Assembly (NCBI RefSeq): GCF_013340935.1 | Contig: NZ_WHOS01000029.1 | Coordinates: 1-64,000, forward strand | Source of the DNA: Azospirillum melinis | GTDB taxonomy: Bacteria; Pseudomonadota; Alphaproteobacteria; Azospirillales; Azospirillaceae | DNA: 64,000 nt | Reading direction: 5' to 3' | Shown here: in pieces, positions 9,004 to 17,882 of the stretch | Layout: each line of letters begins with the position of its first letter | Numbering within the stretch: position 1 is the stretch's first letter | Program-made: the position numbers and the translations under genes | The notes under the pieces: generated by a model | What the model was told of the DNA's origin: nothing | Seen by the model: the letters and a program-made list of their open reading frames with translations, nothing else | Databases searched by the model: none

Positions 9004-9904
9004 AGGCGGAAATACCAAGGAGAACAAGGCGGTTGACGTTGTAGACGACGCCTCTGAGCAGCGCCTGAGACCGTTGCGTGAAGTCGGTGCGGGCGGATAG
9101 AGCCTCGCCCCACCTCCGCTTCGCGACGGACATGACGGTTTCGACCTTCCAACGCTGCCGGTAAGCACGCTTGCTGGCAGCATCCCCTGGGTCATTGAGC
9201 AGTCGGTGCATCTCCTGCCGGTATGGGGTGGTTGCGATGACCTTGGCCGAGCGCCGCTTCTTCGCTGGGATGAGGGAGTGGACGCCCAATGTCTCACGGC
9301 AGAAGCGATGATTGGCCTCGCTGTCGTATCCGGCATCCGCGATTACCTCGTCGAAGGCCATCACCGCAGAGGCGTCAGTCGCCAGCGGGACCAGATCGGG
9401 GAAATCGCCCGCTGGTCCTGGACGAACCCGTTGCGCCAAGAGCATCTGCGGGCCCACCCACATCGCCAACGCCCACTTCAGCCATCCACGCTGGCCACGC
9501 TCGCGTTTGGCCCGCCACTCGAAATACTGTGAGGTATGGCTGAGCCAGAGCCCCGTGCTGTCCAGGGCAACCTGGCACCGCTGGCCATCGCGCTTGACCC
9601 GGCGCACGGTCTCCGCCAAAGGCGACGCCACCAGTTCGGCGCTGAGCCAACGGCGGGCGAACCACCAGAATGTGGAGTGGTCGGGGACGCTCAGGAAGCC
9701 GAACAGGCGCCGAAGTTGACCTGAGATCCGCAAGAGGTCCTCCAAGCCGCGATAGTTCAGGCGGAGATGCTCTTTCACCAGCAGAGCGGCAAACAGGCTG
9801 GAAGGCCGATAGGCAGGGCGGGCGTACTTGCTCAGAAGTACGGGGAGCGCGCGGCGCGCCACAGCATGGGCCAGCCGCGCAAAGCACAGCAGATGATTTT
9901 CCAT
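9002..9904 (-). CDS. IS5-like DDE transposase
   Basis: 300-residue transposase catalysing cut-and-paste type movement of the surrounding element. The DDE triad is visible: D115 in VALDSTGLW, D190 in IADAGYD and E255 in RWKVETVMS, the last followed by the basic K/R residues typical of the Y/RxxxE region. The N-terminal 80 residues (YRPSSLFAALLVKEHL, SVPDHSTFW) match the helical DNA-binding part of IS4/IS5 transposases. Full length, no frameshift. The ATG at 9904 lies 37 bases inside the right repeat; the TGA overlaps the left repeat. GC-rich, unlike the island it sits in. Confidence 0.93.
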   Translation of the reverse strand: MENHLLCFARLAHAVARRALPVLLSKYARPAYRPSSLFAALLVKEHLRLNYRGLEDLLRISGQLRRLFGFLSVPDHSTFWWFARRWLSAELVASPLAETVRRVKRDGQRCQVALDSTGLWLSHTSQYFEWRAKRERGQRGWLKWALAMWVGPQMLLAQRVRPGPAGDFPDLVPLATDASAVMAFDEVIADAGYDSEANHRFCRETLGVHSLIPAKKRRSAKVIATTPYRQEMHRLLNDPGDAASKRAYRQRWKVETVMSVAKRRWGEALSARTDFTQRSQALLRGVVYNVNRLVLLGISA

Positions 9905-9940
9905 GATACCCGGCAGATGGGCATCACACCGTCAGACCGC

Positions 9941-9960
9941 GAGGCTTTCGACAGAGCAAG
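9941..9960 (-). repeat. right terminal inverted repeat of the IS
   Basis: Complement of 8984-9003 over all 20 bases, followed directly by AGTGC at 9961-9965. Confidence 0.9.
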
Positions 9961-10101
9961 AGTGCCTATCAAAACCCCGGTCTGACACGCTGAAGCAGTT
10001 TATATACCTCGATCCCAGACCAGTTCTAATTTGCATTCTTATTATCTGACGAACAATCATTCTCCTTTCTTGCGAAGACTTAGCGGATTATAATTTTTGT
10101 T

Positions 10102-10776
10102 TTAAGCAATTTTCTTTAAGTACAATCTTTCTTCGCACTGATTTGAAATAACTGCATGAAACCGCGTTATTTCTTTGTCAGCAATTTCGTAAACCCTCCT
10201 AAGTTCGGGGTATTTAAATCGCTCACCAGCGGTAGCAGCGGATTCACGGCCATGTGCAACTGCATTGCGCCGTTCTCTGAGATTGTTCAGCCTTCCAAGA
10301 GAAGATTTATCAATTTGATAGTTTCCAATACCAAAATATCTTGTAACATCAATTAAAGTTGCTCCATCAACGTTCATCAACATTTTTGCTATCGGATTAC
10401 TCCTCACGAATATTTTGTTTTCACTGTTAATCTCTGTGAATAAGTCATAAGATTTCTCAAAAAGATTATCTCCCGAGCATGATCGCAAAGATTGAATCAA
10501 AGAATGATGAAATACCGTAAAAATAGCTGGATCGCACAAAGCGCTTGATGCACTATGGGAATTTATTTCCGATAGTGCCTCCTCAACAATGGCGTTAGTT
10601 GCACGCTCAAACGATCCGTACAAAGCAACCAGAAAGAGACCTTTCAAGGCATTTTGTGGAGATGTTATTTCTACAACTTTCCCCGCATCCGTAGATTCAA
10701 GATGATTTAAAAGCTGCAGTGTTTCAGTGAAATGCTGTCTTATTTCCAAATACGATTGTTGCAATATCATTTGCAT
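10102..10776 (-). CDS. HEPN-domain protein (MAE_28990/MAE_18760-like)
   Basis: 224-residue mainly helical protein. Near the C-terminus RERRNAVAHGRES contains the HEPN signature R-x4-H (R170-H175), the catalytic motif of HEPN ribonucleases found in many toxins and defence effectors. The N-terminal part (ALKGLFLVALYGSFERATNAI) fits the HEPN family often encoded beside DUF262 proteins. The ATG at 10776 overlaps the end of the DUF262 gene by 10 bases and has GAGAGG 5 bases upstream, so the two are translationally coupled. Codon use is AT-rich like its partner. Proposed role: RNA-cleaving effector; the target is unknown. Confidence 0.75.
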   Translation of the reverse strand: MQMILQQSYLEIRQHFTETLQLLNHLESTDAGKVVEITSPQNALKGLFLVALYGSFERATNAIVEEALSEINSHSASSALCDPAIFTVFHHSLIQSLRSCSGDNLFEKSYDLFTEINSENKIFVRSNPIAKMLMNVDGATLIDVTRYFGIGNYQIDKSSLGRLNNLRERRNAVAHGRESAATAGERFKYPELRRVYEIADKEITRFHAVISNQCEERLYLKKIA

Positions 10777-11813
10777 ATAGCCTCTCGAACTATATCGATC
10801 CGCTTGATTAGCTTAAGATTACTATTAGTTGCGCCAGTTGTGTATTTTTTTAGTTCTTGATCATCAAGAACTTCTAGAAGTGCATTTTTATTGATCTTTT
10901 GGCCAGATTTGATAGCATCAGCGACACCGACGGAAACAGCTTCAAACAACACAAGTGGAGTAGTGTTAGGTCTGTCACGACGAACTACACCATTTGGAAG
11001 CGCCTCAGACATGACTTTAAGCGTCTTGTCAAAGATATTTTTTAGCTGCTCACGGTTCCTAAAGTGCTTTGTTTTATCCTCCATGTAATCGTTAAGAAAC
11101 CTCTTTACAGAGTGCTGGAATTCTGAACGTTCTTCAAAATATGCGAAGAATTTTAAGACAAGCTCCTCAATATTTCCCCTTCCCTGCCTATCAGATCGGC
11201 GGACAAGTTGATCCAATCTTTGATCACTTGCGCATTGTTTTAGGAAATCATTAAATTTTCCCTGAAATACGCAATTTCGGATTTCTTGTTCATGCAGAAC
11301 AATCCCTCCAGTATTGAGCCTTTCAAACAGGTCAAATCTAACCTGAAAATCGCTCAAATCATTAAGTACGGTAATTCTAATGGGCCTAGTAAGAAAGCTG
11401 AGCTTTAACGTATCCGGAAGTTCTTCAAAAGAAAATTTATTCAAAGACTTTACCTTTTCTATTCCCGAAATCGTTAGAGTTTCTTGCGAAATATCGGTAA
11501 TTCCAGAACGAAAAACTGGCCTAACAAAATTTATCAACGTTGTTACACGCTGCAACCCATCAATTACCTCCCAAGTTGAGTCGTCATTAGTTGCCATAAA
11601 AAGGCTAGGTATAGGAATTCCTAGAAAAATTGACTCTATAAGATTTGATTGACGAACATCATCCCAAACGAAATGCCTTTGATAAGCAGGAGCAACATGG
11701 ATCTGCCCTTCTGCAACCATATCTACTAGTTGTTTTACTGTAATGTCATAGGTATCAAAGCCAACAGTTCTACGCTGCTCACGTATCTCTGCCGCAATTT
11801 TTGTCACAGACAT
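10767..11813 (-). CDS. DUF262 (GmrSD N-terminal, ParB-like) domain protein
   Basis: 348 residues. The DUF262 fold shows in AYQRHFVWDD (43-52), ESIFLGIPIPSLF (60-72) and DGLQRVTTL (85-93), the last being the DGQQR-type motif shared with the GmrS half of type IV restriction enzymes. FERLNTGG near 165 is also typical. The second half has no DUF1524 HNH domain, so this is not a full GmrSD; nuclease activity may be supplied by the HEPN partner. The ATG at 11813 has GAGGGG 7 bases upstream. First gene of a two-gene leftward operon on an AT-rich island. Confidence 0.82.
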   Translation of the reverse strand: MSVTKIAAEIREQRRTVGFDTYDITVKQLVDMVAEGQIHVAPAYQRHFVWDDVRQSNLIESIFLGIPIPSLFMATNDDSTWEVIDGLQRVTTLINFVRPVFRSGITDISQETLTISGIEKVKSLNKFSFEELPDTLKLSFLTRPIRITVLNDLSDFQVRFDLFERLNTGGIVLHEQEIRNCVFQGKFNDFLKQCASDQRLDQLVRRSDRQGRGNIEELVLKFFAYFEERSEFQHSVKRFLNDYMEDKTKHFRNREQLKNIFDKTLKVMSEALPNGVVRRDRPNTTPLVLFEAVSVGVADAIKSGQKINKNALLEVLDDQELKKYTTGATNSNLKLIKRIDIVREAICK

Positions 11814-11943
11814 GAGTTCCCCTCATTTTACTTCAGAAAGCTCGGAAATTTCCTATTGAAATTTCAAGTAAGCAATAAAAGAACTCTCAATAGGTTGATT
11901 GGCATTGAGGTTGTGTAGGATTCACCCCCTTACTCTTTGATAT

Positions 11944-11949
11944 ATTATA
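11944..11949 (-). promoter_or_regulatory. candidate -10 element for the DUF262-HEPN operon
   Basis: Perfect TATAAT on the minus strand, about 130 bases before the DUF262 start, in very AT-rich DNA. The best -35 at 17 bases spacing matches only 3 of 6 positions. A 5' leader of about 120 bases would contain the palindromic run GGAAATTTCC. Confidence 0.4.
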
Positions 11950-11993
11950 TCTATATACGGATTTGAACTAAAATTGGAAGTGAGCTGAGACTC

Positions 11994-14078
11994 CTATCCC
12001 ACCGGAAAGCGCAGCAGGAACCGCGTCCCCTTATCCCCGCCATCCTCCAGCGCGATGCTGCCGCGCATCGTGCCGGTCATGATGTTGGCGCAGATGCTGA
12101 GGCCCAGACCGCTGGCACCCATGCCGCGCTTAGTGGTGAAGAAAGGTTCGAAGATGCGGGGGCGGATGTCGGCGGGGATGCCCTTGCCGTCGTCGGCATA
12201 GTGCATCTCGATCCAGCCGGCCGGTTGCTCGCGGGCGGAAAGCAGAATGCGGCCGGCCTCGCCCTCGTCATAGGCATGGACCAGGGCATTGATGATCAAG
12301 TTGGACAGCACCTGCGCGAAGGACCCGGGATAGCCGTCCACGATCAGGCCGGCGGGAATGTCGAGATCCACCGTCACCCGGGTGCGGCGCAGGCGGGGGC
12401 GCAGGCTCAGCAGCACTTCGTCGACATAGGCGGCGAGGTCGAAGGGGCGGCGCTCGCCGCTCGCTTGGTCGGAGGCGACCTGCTTGAAGCTCTGGATCAG
12501 GCCGGTGGCGCGCTCGACGTTCGACAGGATCATCCGCGTCGATTCCCAGGCGACGTCCAGGAAGTCCTGGAAATCGCTGCGCCGGATGCGATTCTCCTCG
12601 AACAGAGCGCGGATGCGGCCGACCTCCTCGCCCAGATGGGAAATGGCGGTCAGGGTGACGCCGATGGGGGTGTTCACCTCATGCGCGACGCCGGCGACCA
12701 GTTGGGCCAGCGAAGACAGCTTCTCCGCCTGGATCAGGCTGGCCTGGGCATCACGCAGTTCGGCCTCCGCCCGCTTGCGCGCGGTGATGTCCAGCGCCAC
12801 CGTGACGATATGGGTGACCTCGCCCTCCTCGTCGGTCAGCGGCATCTTGGTGGTCAGCCAATCGCGCGTCGCGCCGTCGCCGTCGGGCGCGCGGTCCTCG
12901 TGGAAAGGAACACCCTGGCTGCTGTCCACCACCAGCCGGTCAAGCGCCGCGGCTCGGTCGGCCGCGGGCCCCGGCGGCGGGGCGGCGGCAGGACCGTAGG
13001 TTTCGCGGTAGAAGCGATTGGTCAGCCGCACCGTGCCGTCGCGTTCCTTCACGTCGATCAGCGCCGGGATGGCGTCGATCACCCCGGTCAGGATTTCGCG
13101 ACTCTGGCGCAGCGCCTCGTCTGCGATGACACGGTCGGTGATGTCGGTGAAAGTCCGCACCTGCCCGCCGTCCGGCAGCGGCACCACCCGCACCTCGATA
13201 AAGCGGCCGTCGCCCTGGGGGCGGGCATAGACGAACTCCCGCTCCGGCCGGCCCAGGCGGTCCATCAGATACCTGGTCTTGGCATCCAGATCGTCGCCGA
13301 AATCGGGGGCACCCGCCGGCATGGAGACCAAGCCTGAGGAGATCTGGTGGCGCACGATGTCGGACAGCGCCGGCTTGCTGCACATCACCTCCTCCGACAC
13401 GCCGAGGATGTCCAGCGCATGGCGGTTCCAGGCGATATAGCGCAGGTCGCGGTCCAGCAGGACGATGCCCTGCCCCATATTCTCCAGCGTCAGGCGCAGC
13501 ATGTGGCGCTGCGTCGCGAGGTCGTCCTCCGCCCGGCGGCGCTCGGTCACGTCGGAGTAGGTGCGTACGAACCCGCCGGCGGAGGTGCGGCGGGTCCGCA
13601 CCTCCAGCACGCGGCCGTCGGGGCGGCGGTGCTCATAGAGCGGCGGATCGGCCCGGCGTGTCCGTTCCAGATGACTGGCCGCGAGGACATCGGGGTCGCC
13701 AGGACCATACTCGCCACGGCGGGCGAGGTAACGGACCATGCGGGCATAGTCGTCGCCGGGCATATAGCCCATCGGCACGTCGAACATCTCGTAGAGCCGG
13801 GGGTTGATCACGCGGACCCTGAGGTCGGCATCGACCAGCATCACGCCCTGGTCCATCTGTTCCAGCGCCAGCACGGCAAGATCGTCGCCGCTCACGGGCT
13901 CCGGTCCGGGAGCGGCAGCCGCAGGGGACTGGTTCGTCGGGAGGTCGGGGATCCGGGCTGGCAAGGTCGGCGCGCCATCCTTCGTTACGCGTGTCCACAA
14001 TCGAACGTCCCACTGTAACAGCCGCGCCCAATCCTGCCGAGCTTTCGTCTGCGCTACGGCGTCGCAACCATGCGACAT
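11994..14078 (-). CDS. PAS-domain sensor histidine kinase
   Basis: 694 residues, no membrane segment. Two PAS-7-type domains (MDQGVMLVDADLRVRVIN near 74; MGQGIVLLDRDLRYIAWN near 200) and a third PAS near 325-430 precede a HisKA with GVAHEVNTPIG (His near 466). The HATPase core follows: SNLIINALVHAY, DDGKGIP, FFTTKRG, GLGLSI. The HEVNTP H-box marks the HK4-like group. No receiver is attached. The start at 14078 has no good ribosome site; GTG codons about 30 and 60 residues in are alternatives. It faces away from the hypothetical gene at 14229, sharing a 150-base divergent region. Confidence 0.87.
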   Translation of the reverse strand: MSHGCDAVAQTKARQDWARLLQWDVRLWTRVTKDGAPTLPARIPDLPTNQSPAAAAPGPEPVSGDDLAVLALEQMDQGVMLVDADLRVRVINPRLYEMFDVPMGYMPGDDYARMVRYLARRGEYGPGDPDVLAASHLERTRRADPPLYEHRRPDGRVLEVRTRRTSAGGFVRTYSDVTERRRAEDDLATQRHMLRLTLENMGQGIVLLDRDLRYIAWNRHALDILGVSEEVMCSKPALSDIVRHQISSGLVSMPAGAPDFGDDLDAKTRYLMDRLGRPEREFVYARPQGDGRFIEVRVVPLPDGGQVRTFTDITDRVIADEALRQSREILTGVIDAIPALIDVKERDGTVRLTNRFYRETYGPAAAPPPGPAADRAAALDRLVVDSSQGVPFHEDRAPDGDGATRDWLTTKMPLTDEEGEVTHIVTVALDITARKRAEAELRDAQASLIQAEKLSSLAQLVAGVAHEVNTPIGVTLTAISHLGEEVGRIRALFEENRIRRSDFQDFLDVAWESTRMILSNVERATGLIQSFKQVASDQASGERRPFDLAAYVDEVLLSLRPRLRRTRVTVDLDIPAGLIVDGYPGSFAQVLSNLIINALVHAYDEGEAGRILLSAREQPAGWIEMHYADDGKGIPADIRPRIFEPFFTTKRGMGASGLGLSICANIMTGTMRGSIALEDGGDKGTRFLLRFPVG

Positions 14079-14228
14079 TTGTGGGACATTTTAAGCATTT
14101 CGGAACCTTTGCCGCACTAGTCTGTTTCGGGTGGCGACAGGTTTGTGCAAGATCGTCCGATGAGCGATACTGTGCTGTCCTGCATTTCGCTCACCCCGCG
14201 TTTCCTGCTCCCGTGAGGTAACCGCCCC

Positions 14229-14693
14229 TTGTCCGGACTGGCCGCCCTTCCCGCACCGACCAGCGCGATGCCCAGTTCGGGCCTTGCGAAGCTGCGTCAG
14301 ATGCTGGCGAGTGATGCCTCGGCAGTCCAGCCGATCCGCCGCATTCCTGGTGATGAGGAACGCAAGCGCGGTAAGGAAGGCACCGAGGCGACCGGCGACG
14401 CCCTGCAGGGCAGCGGCCGCGCCGACGGAGAGTCGACGGCAACACGGACGCGGACGGCTGCCGGTTCATCCGGTGGATTTACCATCGGCGGTGCGGCAGA
14501 CGGCGCCGGCCCGGTCAACGGCGGCCCGGTTCCGCTGACAGCATTGTCCAACGCCGGCTATGTCGCCCAGAGCATCCATCAGGAAGCGATGGGCAGCGGC
14601 CTGACCATCGAACCCTGGTCCGAAGCCATCGACGCCTACCGCCGCGCCGATGCCGGGGTGAACACGCCGATGGTCACGCAGATCGCGGTTTAA
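14229..14693 (+). CDS. hypothetical protein
   Basis: 154 residues, not recognised. The first two thirds are low-complexity, rich in Gly, Ala, Arg and Thr. The C-terminal 45 residues (NAGYVAQSIHQEAMGSGL, then WSEAIDAYRRAD) look conserved and helical. The TTG at 14229 is chosen because GAGGT at 14215-14219 lies 9 bases upstream; the first ATG is at 14268. No signal peptide or membrane segment. Convergent with the efflux operon. Confidence 0.6.
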   Translation: MSGLAALPAPTSAMPSSGLAKLRQMLASDASAVQPIRRIPGDEERKRGKEGTEATGDALQGSGRADGESTATRTRTAAGSSGGFTIGGAADGAGPVNGGPVPLTALSNAGYVAQSIHQEAMGSGLTIEPWSEAIDAYRRADAGVNTPMVTQIAV

Positions 14694-14710
14694 GGCCGTG
14701 GCGTGAACTC

Positions 14711-14735
14711 CCCTCTCCCGGCGGGCGGGAGAGGG
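14711..14735. terminator. bidirectional hairpin between convergent genes
   Basis: 10-bp perfect stem CCCTCTCCCG / CGGGAGAGGG with a 5-base loop, midway between the stops at 14693 (plus) and 14751 (minus). The same CCCTCTCC/GGAGAGGG core recurs at 25345-25373 and 60011-60033. Confidence 0.6.
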
Positions 14736-14750
14736 AAAACTCCTCGGAAC

Positions 14751-17700
14751 TCAATCGTCGCCACCCGCCGGCATCGGGCCATGCGGGGGGCCGTGCGGGA
14801 TGTCCGCCTTCCGGCTGCGGAACAGGTTGCTCATGAAGTGACCGAAATCCTCCATGTAAAGGTAGAGCGACGGCGTGATATAGAGCGTCAACACCTGCGA
14901 CACGCACAGGCCGCCGACCACGGCGAGACCCAGCGGCTGGCGCAGTTCGGCCGCCGCGCCATGGGCGATGGCGATGGGCAGGGTGCCCATGATCGCCGCC
15001 ATCGTCGTCATGATGATCGGGCGGAAGCGCAGCAGGCAGGCCTGCTCGATGGCGTCGCGCGCCGACATGCCGTTGCGCCGGGCGTCCACCGCGAAGTCGA
15101 TCATCATGATCGCGTTCTTCTTCACGATGCCGATCAGCATCAGGATGCCGATGATGGCGATGACGCTGAGTTCGACGTCGAACAGCATCAGCGTGGCCAG
15201 CGCGCCGATGGCCGCCGATGGCAGGCCGGACAGGATGGTCAGCGGGTGGATGAAGCTCTCGTACAGCACGCCCAGCACGATGTAGATCACCAGCACCGCA
15301 GCGGAGAGCAGCAGCGCCTGACCGGCCTGGGCATCTTGGAACACCTGGGCGGTACCTGCGAAGCCGGTGGTGATGGTGGGCGGCAGGCCCATCTCGCGCT
15401 CCGACGCGCGGATCAGATCGACCGCCTGCCCCAGCGAGGCGCCGGGCGCCAGGTTGAAGGACAGGGTGACGGCCGGAAGCTGGCCCTGGTGGTTGACCGC
15501 CAGCGGCCCGGCGGTGCGCTCCACCCGCGCAAAGGCGTCGAGCGGAACCAGCTTGCCGGTGGTGGTGGAGCGGACATAGATGCGCGACAGCGAGCTGTCG
15601 TCGCCCTGGTATTTCGGCTCCAGTTCGATCAGCACCTGATAGTCGTTACTGGGCGTGTAGATGGTCGAGACCTGCCGCTGGCCGAAGGCGCTGTAGAGGG
15701 TCGAGCGCACCTGATCGACGCCAAGGCCCAGCGTGGCCGCCTTCTCGCGGTCGATGTGGACATAGGCCTGCGGGTTGTTGAGCTGAAGGTCGCTGGTGAC
15801 GTCCTGCAGGATCGGAATGCCGCGCAGCGTTTGCTCCAGCCGGCCCGACCACTGGTACAGCTCGTCGAGGTCGAGGCCCTGAATGGTGTACTGGTAGAGG
15901 CTCTTGGACGAACGGCCGCCGATGCGCAGGTTCTGCACCGGCTGCATGTAGACGGCCATGCCGGGGATGCCGTTGACCTGCCGGCGAATCTGCTGGATCA
16001 CCTCGGTCGCCGACGGACGTTCGTCGCGCGGCTTCAGGGTGATGAACATGCGGCCCTGGTTGCCGGTGCTGCCGCCGACGCCGACGGAGGAGATGACGTC
16101 CACCACCGCCGGATTGGCCTTGATGATGGCGGCGACCTGCTGCTGCCGCTCCGCCATCGACGGGAAGGCGATGTCGGCCCGCGCCTCGGTCGTCACCTGG
16201 ATCTGGCCGATGTCCTCGGTCGGGAAGAAGCCCTTTGGGATCGCCTGGTAGAGCAGCGCCGTACCGATGACGGTGCCGATCATCACCAGCCCCATCAGCG
16301 GGCGGTGGCGCAGGGTCCAGCGCAGCGTGCGGGCATAGCCGTTCAGCACCGCGGAGAAGCCGCCCTCCAGCATGCGGCCGAACCAGCCTTCCTTCTGGTC
16401 GTGGGCATGGGTGAGGAAGCGCGAGCACATCATCGGAGTCAGCGTCAGCGACACGAAGGCCGATGCGCCGATGGACATGGTGACGACCAGGGCGAACTCG
16501 TGGAACAACCGCCCGACCACGCCGCCCATCAGCAGGATCGGGATGAAGACCGCGACCAGCGACAGGGTGATCGACAGGATGGTGAAACCGATCTCGCGAG
16601 AGCCCTTGATGGCGGCCTCGAACGGCTTCATCCCCTCTTCGACGTAGCGGACGATGTTCTCCATCATGACGATGGCGTCGTCCACCACGAGGCCGACCGC
16701 CAGCGTCAGTGCCATCAGCGAGATGTTGTCGACGGAGAAGCCCAGCAGATGCATGCCGCCGGCCGTCGCGATCAGTGAGATCGGCACGGCCAGCGCCGGG
16801 ATCAGCGTCGCCGACAGCCGGCGCAGGAACAGGAAGATCACCATGACGACCAGCACGATGGTCAGGCCCAGCGTGAACTGCACGTCCTCCACCGCCTGAC
16901 GGATCGATTCGGAGCGGTCATTGACCACTTGGATGGCGGCGGCGGCGGGAAGCTGGGTCTGGAAGACCGGGACCAGCTCGCGCACGCGGTCGACCACGTC
17001 GACGGTGTTGGCGTCGGGCTGGCGCTGGACCGCCAGCATGATGCTGCGGGTGCCGTTCAGCCAGCTGGCGGTGCGGTCGTTCTCGACGCTGTCCAGCACC
17101 TGCGCCACGTCGCCCAGGCGGACGGGCGCGCTGTTGCGGTAGGCGACGATCAGCTGGCGGAAGGCGGCGGCGTCGGGAAGCTGCGGGTTGGCTGCGATCA
17201 CCAGCTGCTGCTGCTGGCCGGTCAGCGTGCCGACCGGCGTGTTGGCGTTGGCGGCGGCCAGCGCCTTCTGCAACTCGTCGATGCCGATGCCGCGCAGCGC
17301 CAGCGCGTTGGGGTTGACCTGGACCCGGACCGCGTATTTCTGCGAACCGTAGATCTGCACCTGGGCCACGCCCGGCAAGGTGGCGACCTTGGGCTGGATC
17401 AGCGTTTCGGCAATATCATTCAGCTGCGCCAGCGGCAGGGTCGGCGAATTCAGCGACAGGAACAGGATCGGCTGGTCGGCCGGATTGACCTTGCGGTAGC
17501 TGGGCGGGGTCGTCATCTCCGCCGGCAGCCGGCGCTGGGTGCGGGCGATGGCCGCCTGCACGTCGGCCGCCGCCGCATCGATATCGCGTTCCAGCACGAA
17601 CTGGATGGTGATGCTGGTATTGCCGAGCGTGCTGTTCGACGTGATGGTGTCGATGCCGGCGATGGTCGAGAACTCGCGCTCCAGCGGGCTGGCGACCGAC

Positions 17701-17882
17701 GCCGCCATCGTCTCCGGCGAGGCGCCCGGCAGGGTGGCGGTGACGCTGACCACCGGGAAATCCACCCGCGGCAACGCCGCGGTGGGCAGCTGGCGGTAGG
17801 CCGCCAGACCGCTCAGCACCAGGGCCGCCGTCAGGAGAATGGTCATCACCGGACGGCGGATGCAGAGTTCGGAGAGGTTCAC
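14751..17882 (-). CDS. RND efflux transporter permease
   Basis: 1043-residue AcrB/MdtB-class proton-driven drug exporter of the inner membrane. It starts with the family N-terminus (SELCIRRPVMTILLTAAL), followed by the porter domain (VSVTATLPGASPETMAASVASPLE). TM4 carries GLVVDDAIVMMENIVRY with the paired Asp residues of proton relay. TM6 and the second half (GIVKKNAIMMIDFA) are complete. Length is normal for the family. It overlaps the adaptor gene by 4 bases (17879-17882), so the two are coupled. No outer-membrane factor gene is present. Of the HAE1 type, closest in style to MdtB/MdtC, but the substrate is unknown. Confidence 0.95.
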   Translation of the reverse strand: MNLSELCIRRPVMTILLTAALVLSGLAAYRQLPTAALPRVDFPVVSVTATLPGASPETMAASVASPLEREFSTIAGIDTITSNSTLGNTSITIQFVLERDIDAAAADVQAAIARTQRRLPAEMTTPPSYRKVNPADQPILFLSLNSPTLPLAQLNDIAETLIQPKVATLPGVAQVQIYGSQKYAVRVQVNPNALALRGIGIDELQKALAAANANTPVGTLTGQQQQLVIAANPQLPDAAAFRQLIVAYRNSAPVRLGDVAQVLDSVENDRTASWLNGTRSIMLAVQRQPDANTVDVVDRVRELVPVFQTQLPAAAAIQVVNDRSESIRQAVEDVQFTLGLTIVLVVMVIFLFLRRLSATLIPALAVPISLIATAGGMHLLGFSVDNISLMALTLAVGLVVDDAIVMMENIVRYVEEGMKPFEAAIKGSREIGFTILSITLSLVAVFIPILLMGGVVGRLFHEFALVVTMSIGASAFVSLTLTPMMCSRFLTHAHDQKEGWFGRMLEGGFSAVLNGYARTLRWTLRHRPLMGLVMIGTVIGTALLYQAIPKGFFPTEDIGQIQVTTEARADIAFPSMAERQQQVAAIIKANPAVVDVISSVGVGGSTGNQGRMFITLKPRDERPSATEVIQQIRRQVNGIPGMAVYMQPVQNLRIGGRSSKSLYQYTIQGLDLDELYQWSGRLEQTLRGIPILQDVTSDLQLNNPQAYVHIDREKAATLGLGVDQVRSTLYSAFGQRQVSTIYTPSNDYQVLIELEPKYQGDDSSLSRIYVRSTTTGKLVPLDAFARVERTAGPLAVNHQGQLPAVTLSFNLAPGASLGQAVDLIRASEREMGLPPTITTGFAGTAQVFQDAQAGQALLLSAAVLVIYIVLGVLYESFIHPLTILSGLPSAAIGALATLMLFDVELSVIAIIGILMLIGIVKKNAIMMIDFAVDARRNGMSARDAIEQACLLRFRPIIMTTMAAIMGTLPIAIAHGAAAELRQPLGLAVVGGLCVSQVLTLYITPSLYLYMEDFGHFMSNLFRSRKADIPHGPPHGPMPAGGDD

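Larger units (their letters stand above)
8984..9960 (-). mobile_element. complete IS5-family-like insertion sequence, 977 bp
   Basis: Perfect 20-bp terminal inverted repeats CTTGCTCTGTCGAAAGCCTC at 8984-9003 and its complement at 9941-9960. They are flanked by the direct repeat AGTGC at 8979-8983 and 9961-9965, taken as the target duplication. One transposase gene fills the element, and its stop codon overlaps the left repeat. Intact ends and an intact target repeat suggest a recent, possibly active insertion. IS5 members often duplicate 2-4 or 8-9 bases, so the 5-base repeat leaves the subgroup open. Confidence 0.88.
8880..11990. other. AT-rich genomic island
   Basis: Base composition drops sharply compared with the flanking kinases at 6809-8875 and 11994-14078. 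The non-IS parts use A/T-ending codons and contain runs such as ATATATTATAT. The island holds an IS element and a two-gene DUF262-HEPN unit. The inserted IS itself is GC-rich, so it arrived separately. No tRNA, integrase or clear attachment repeat was seen at either edge. Horizontal acquisition is inferred from composition. Confidence 0.75.

Noticed and set aside
14703..16778. Long Arg/His/Asp-rich plus-strand frame opposite the RND permease
   Set aside because: Shadow of the permease gene; the composition is typical of antisense reading.
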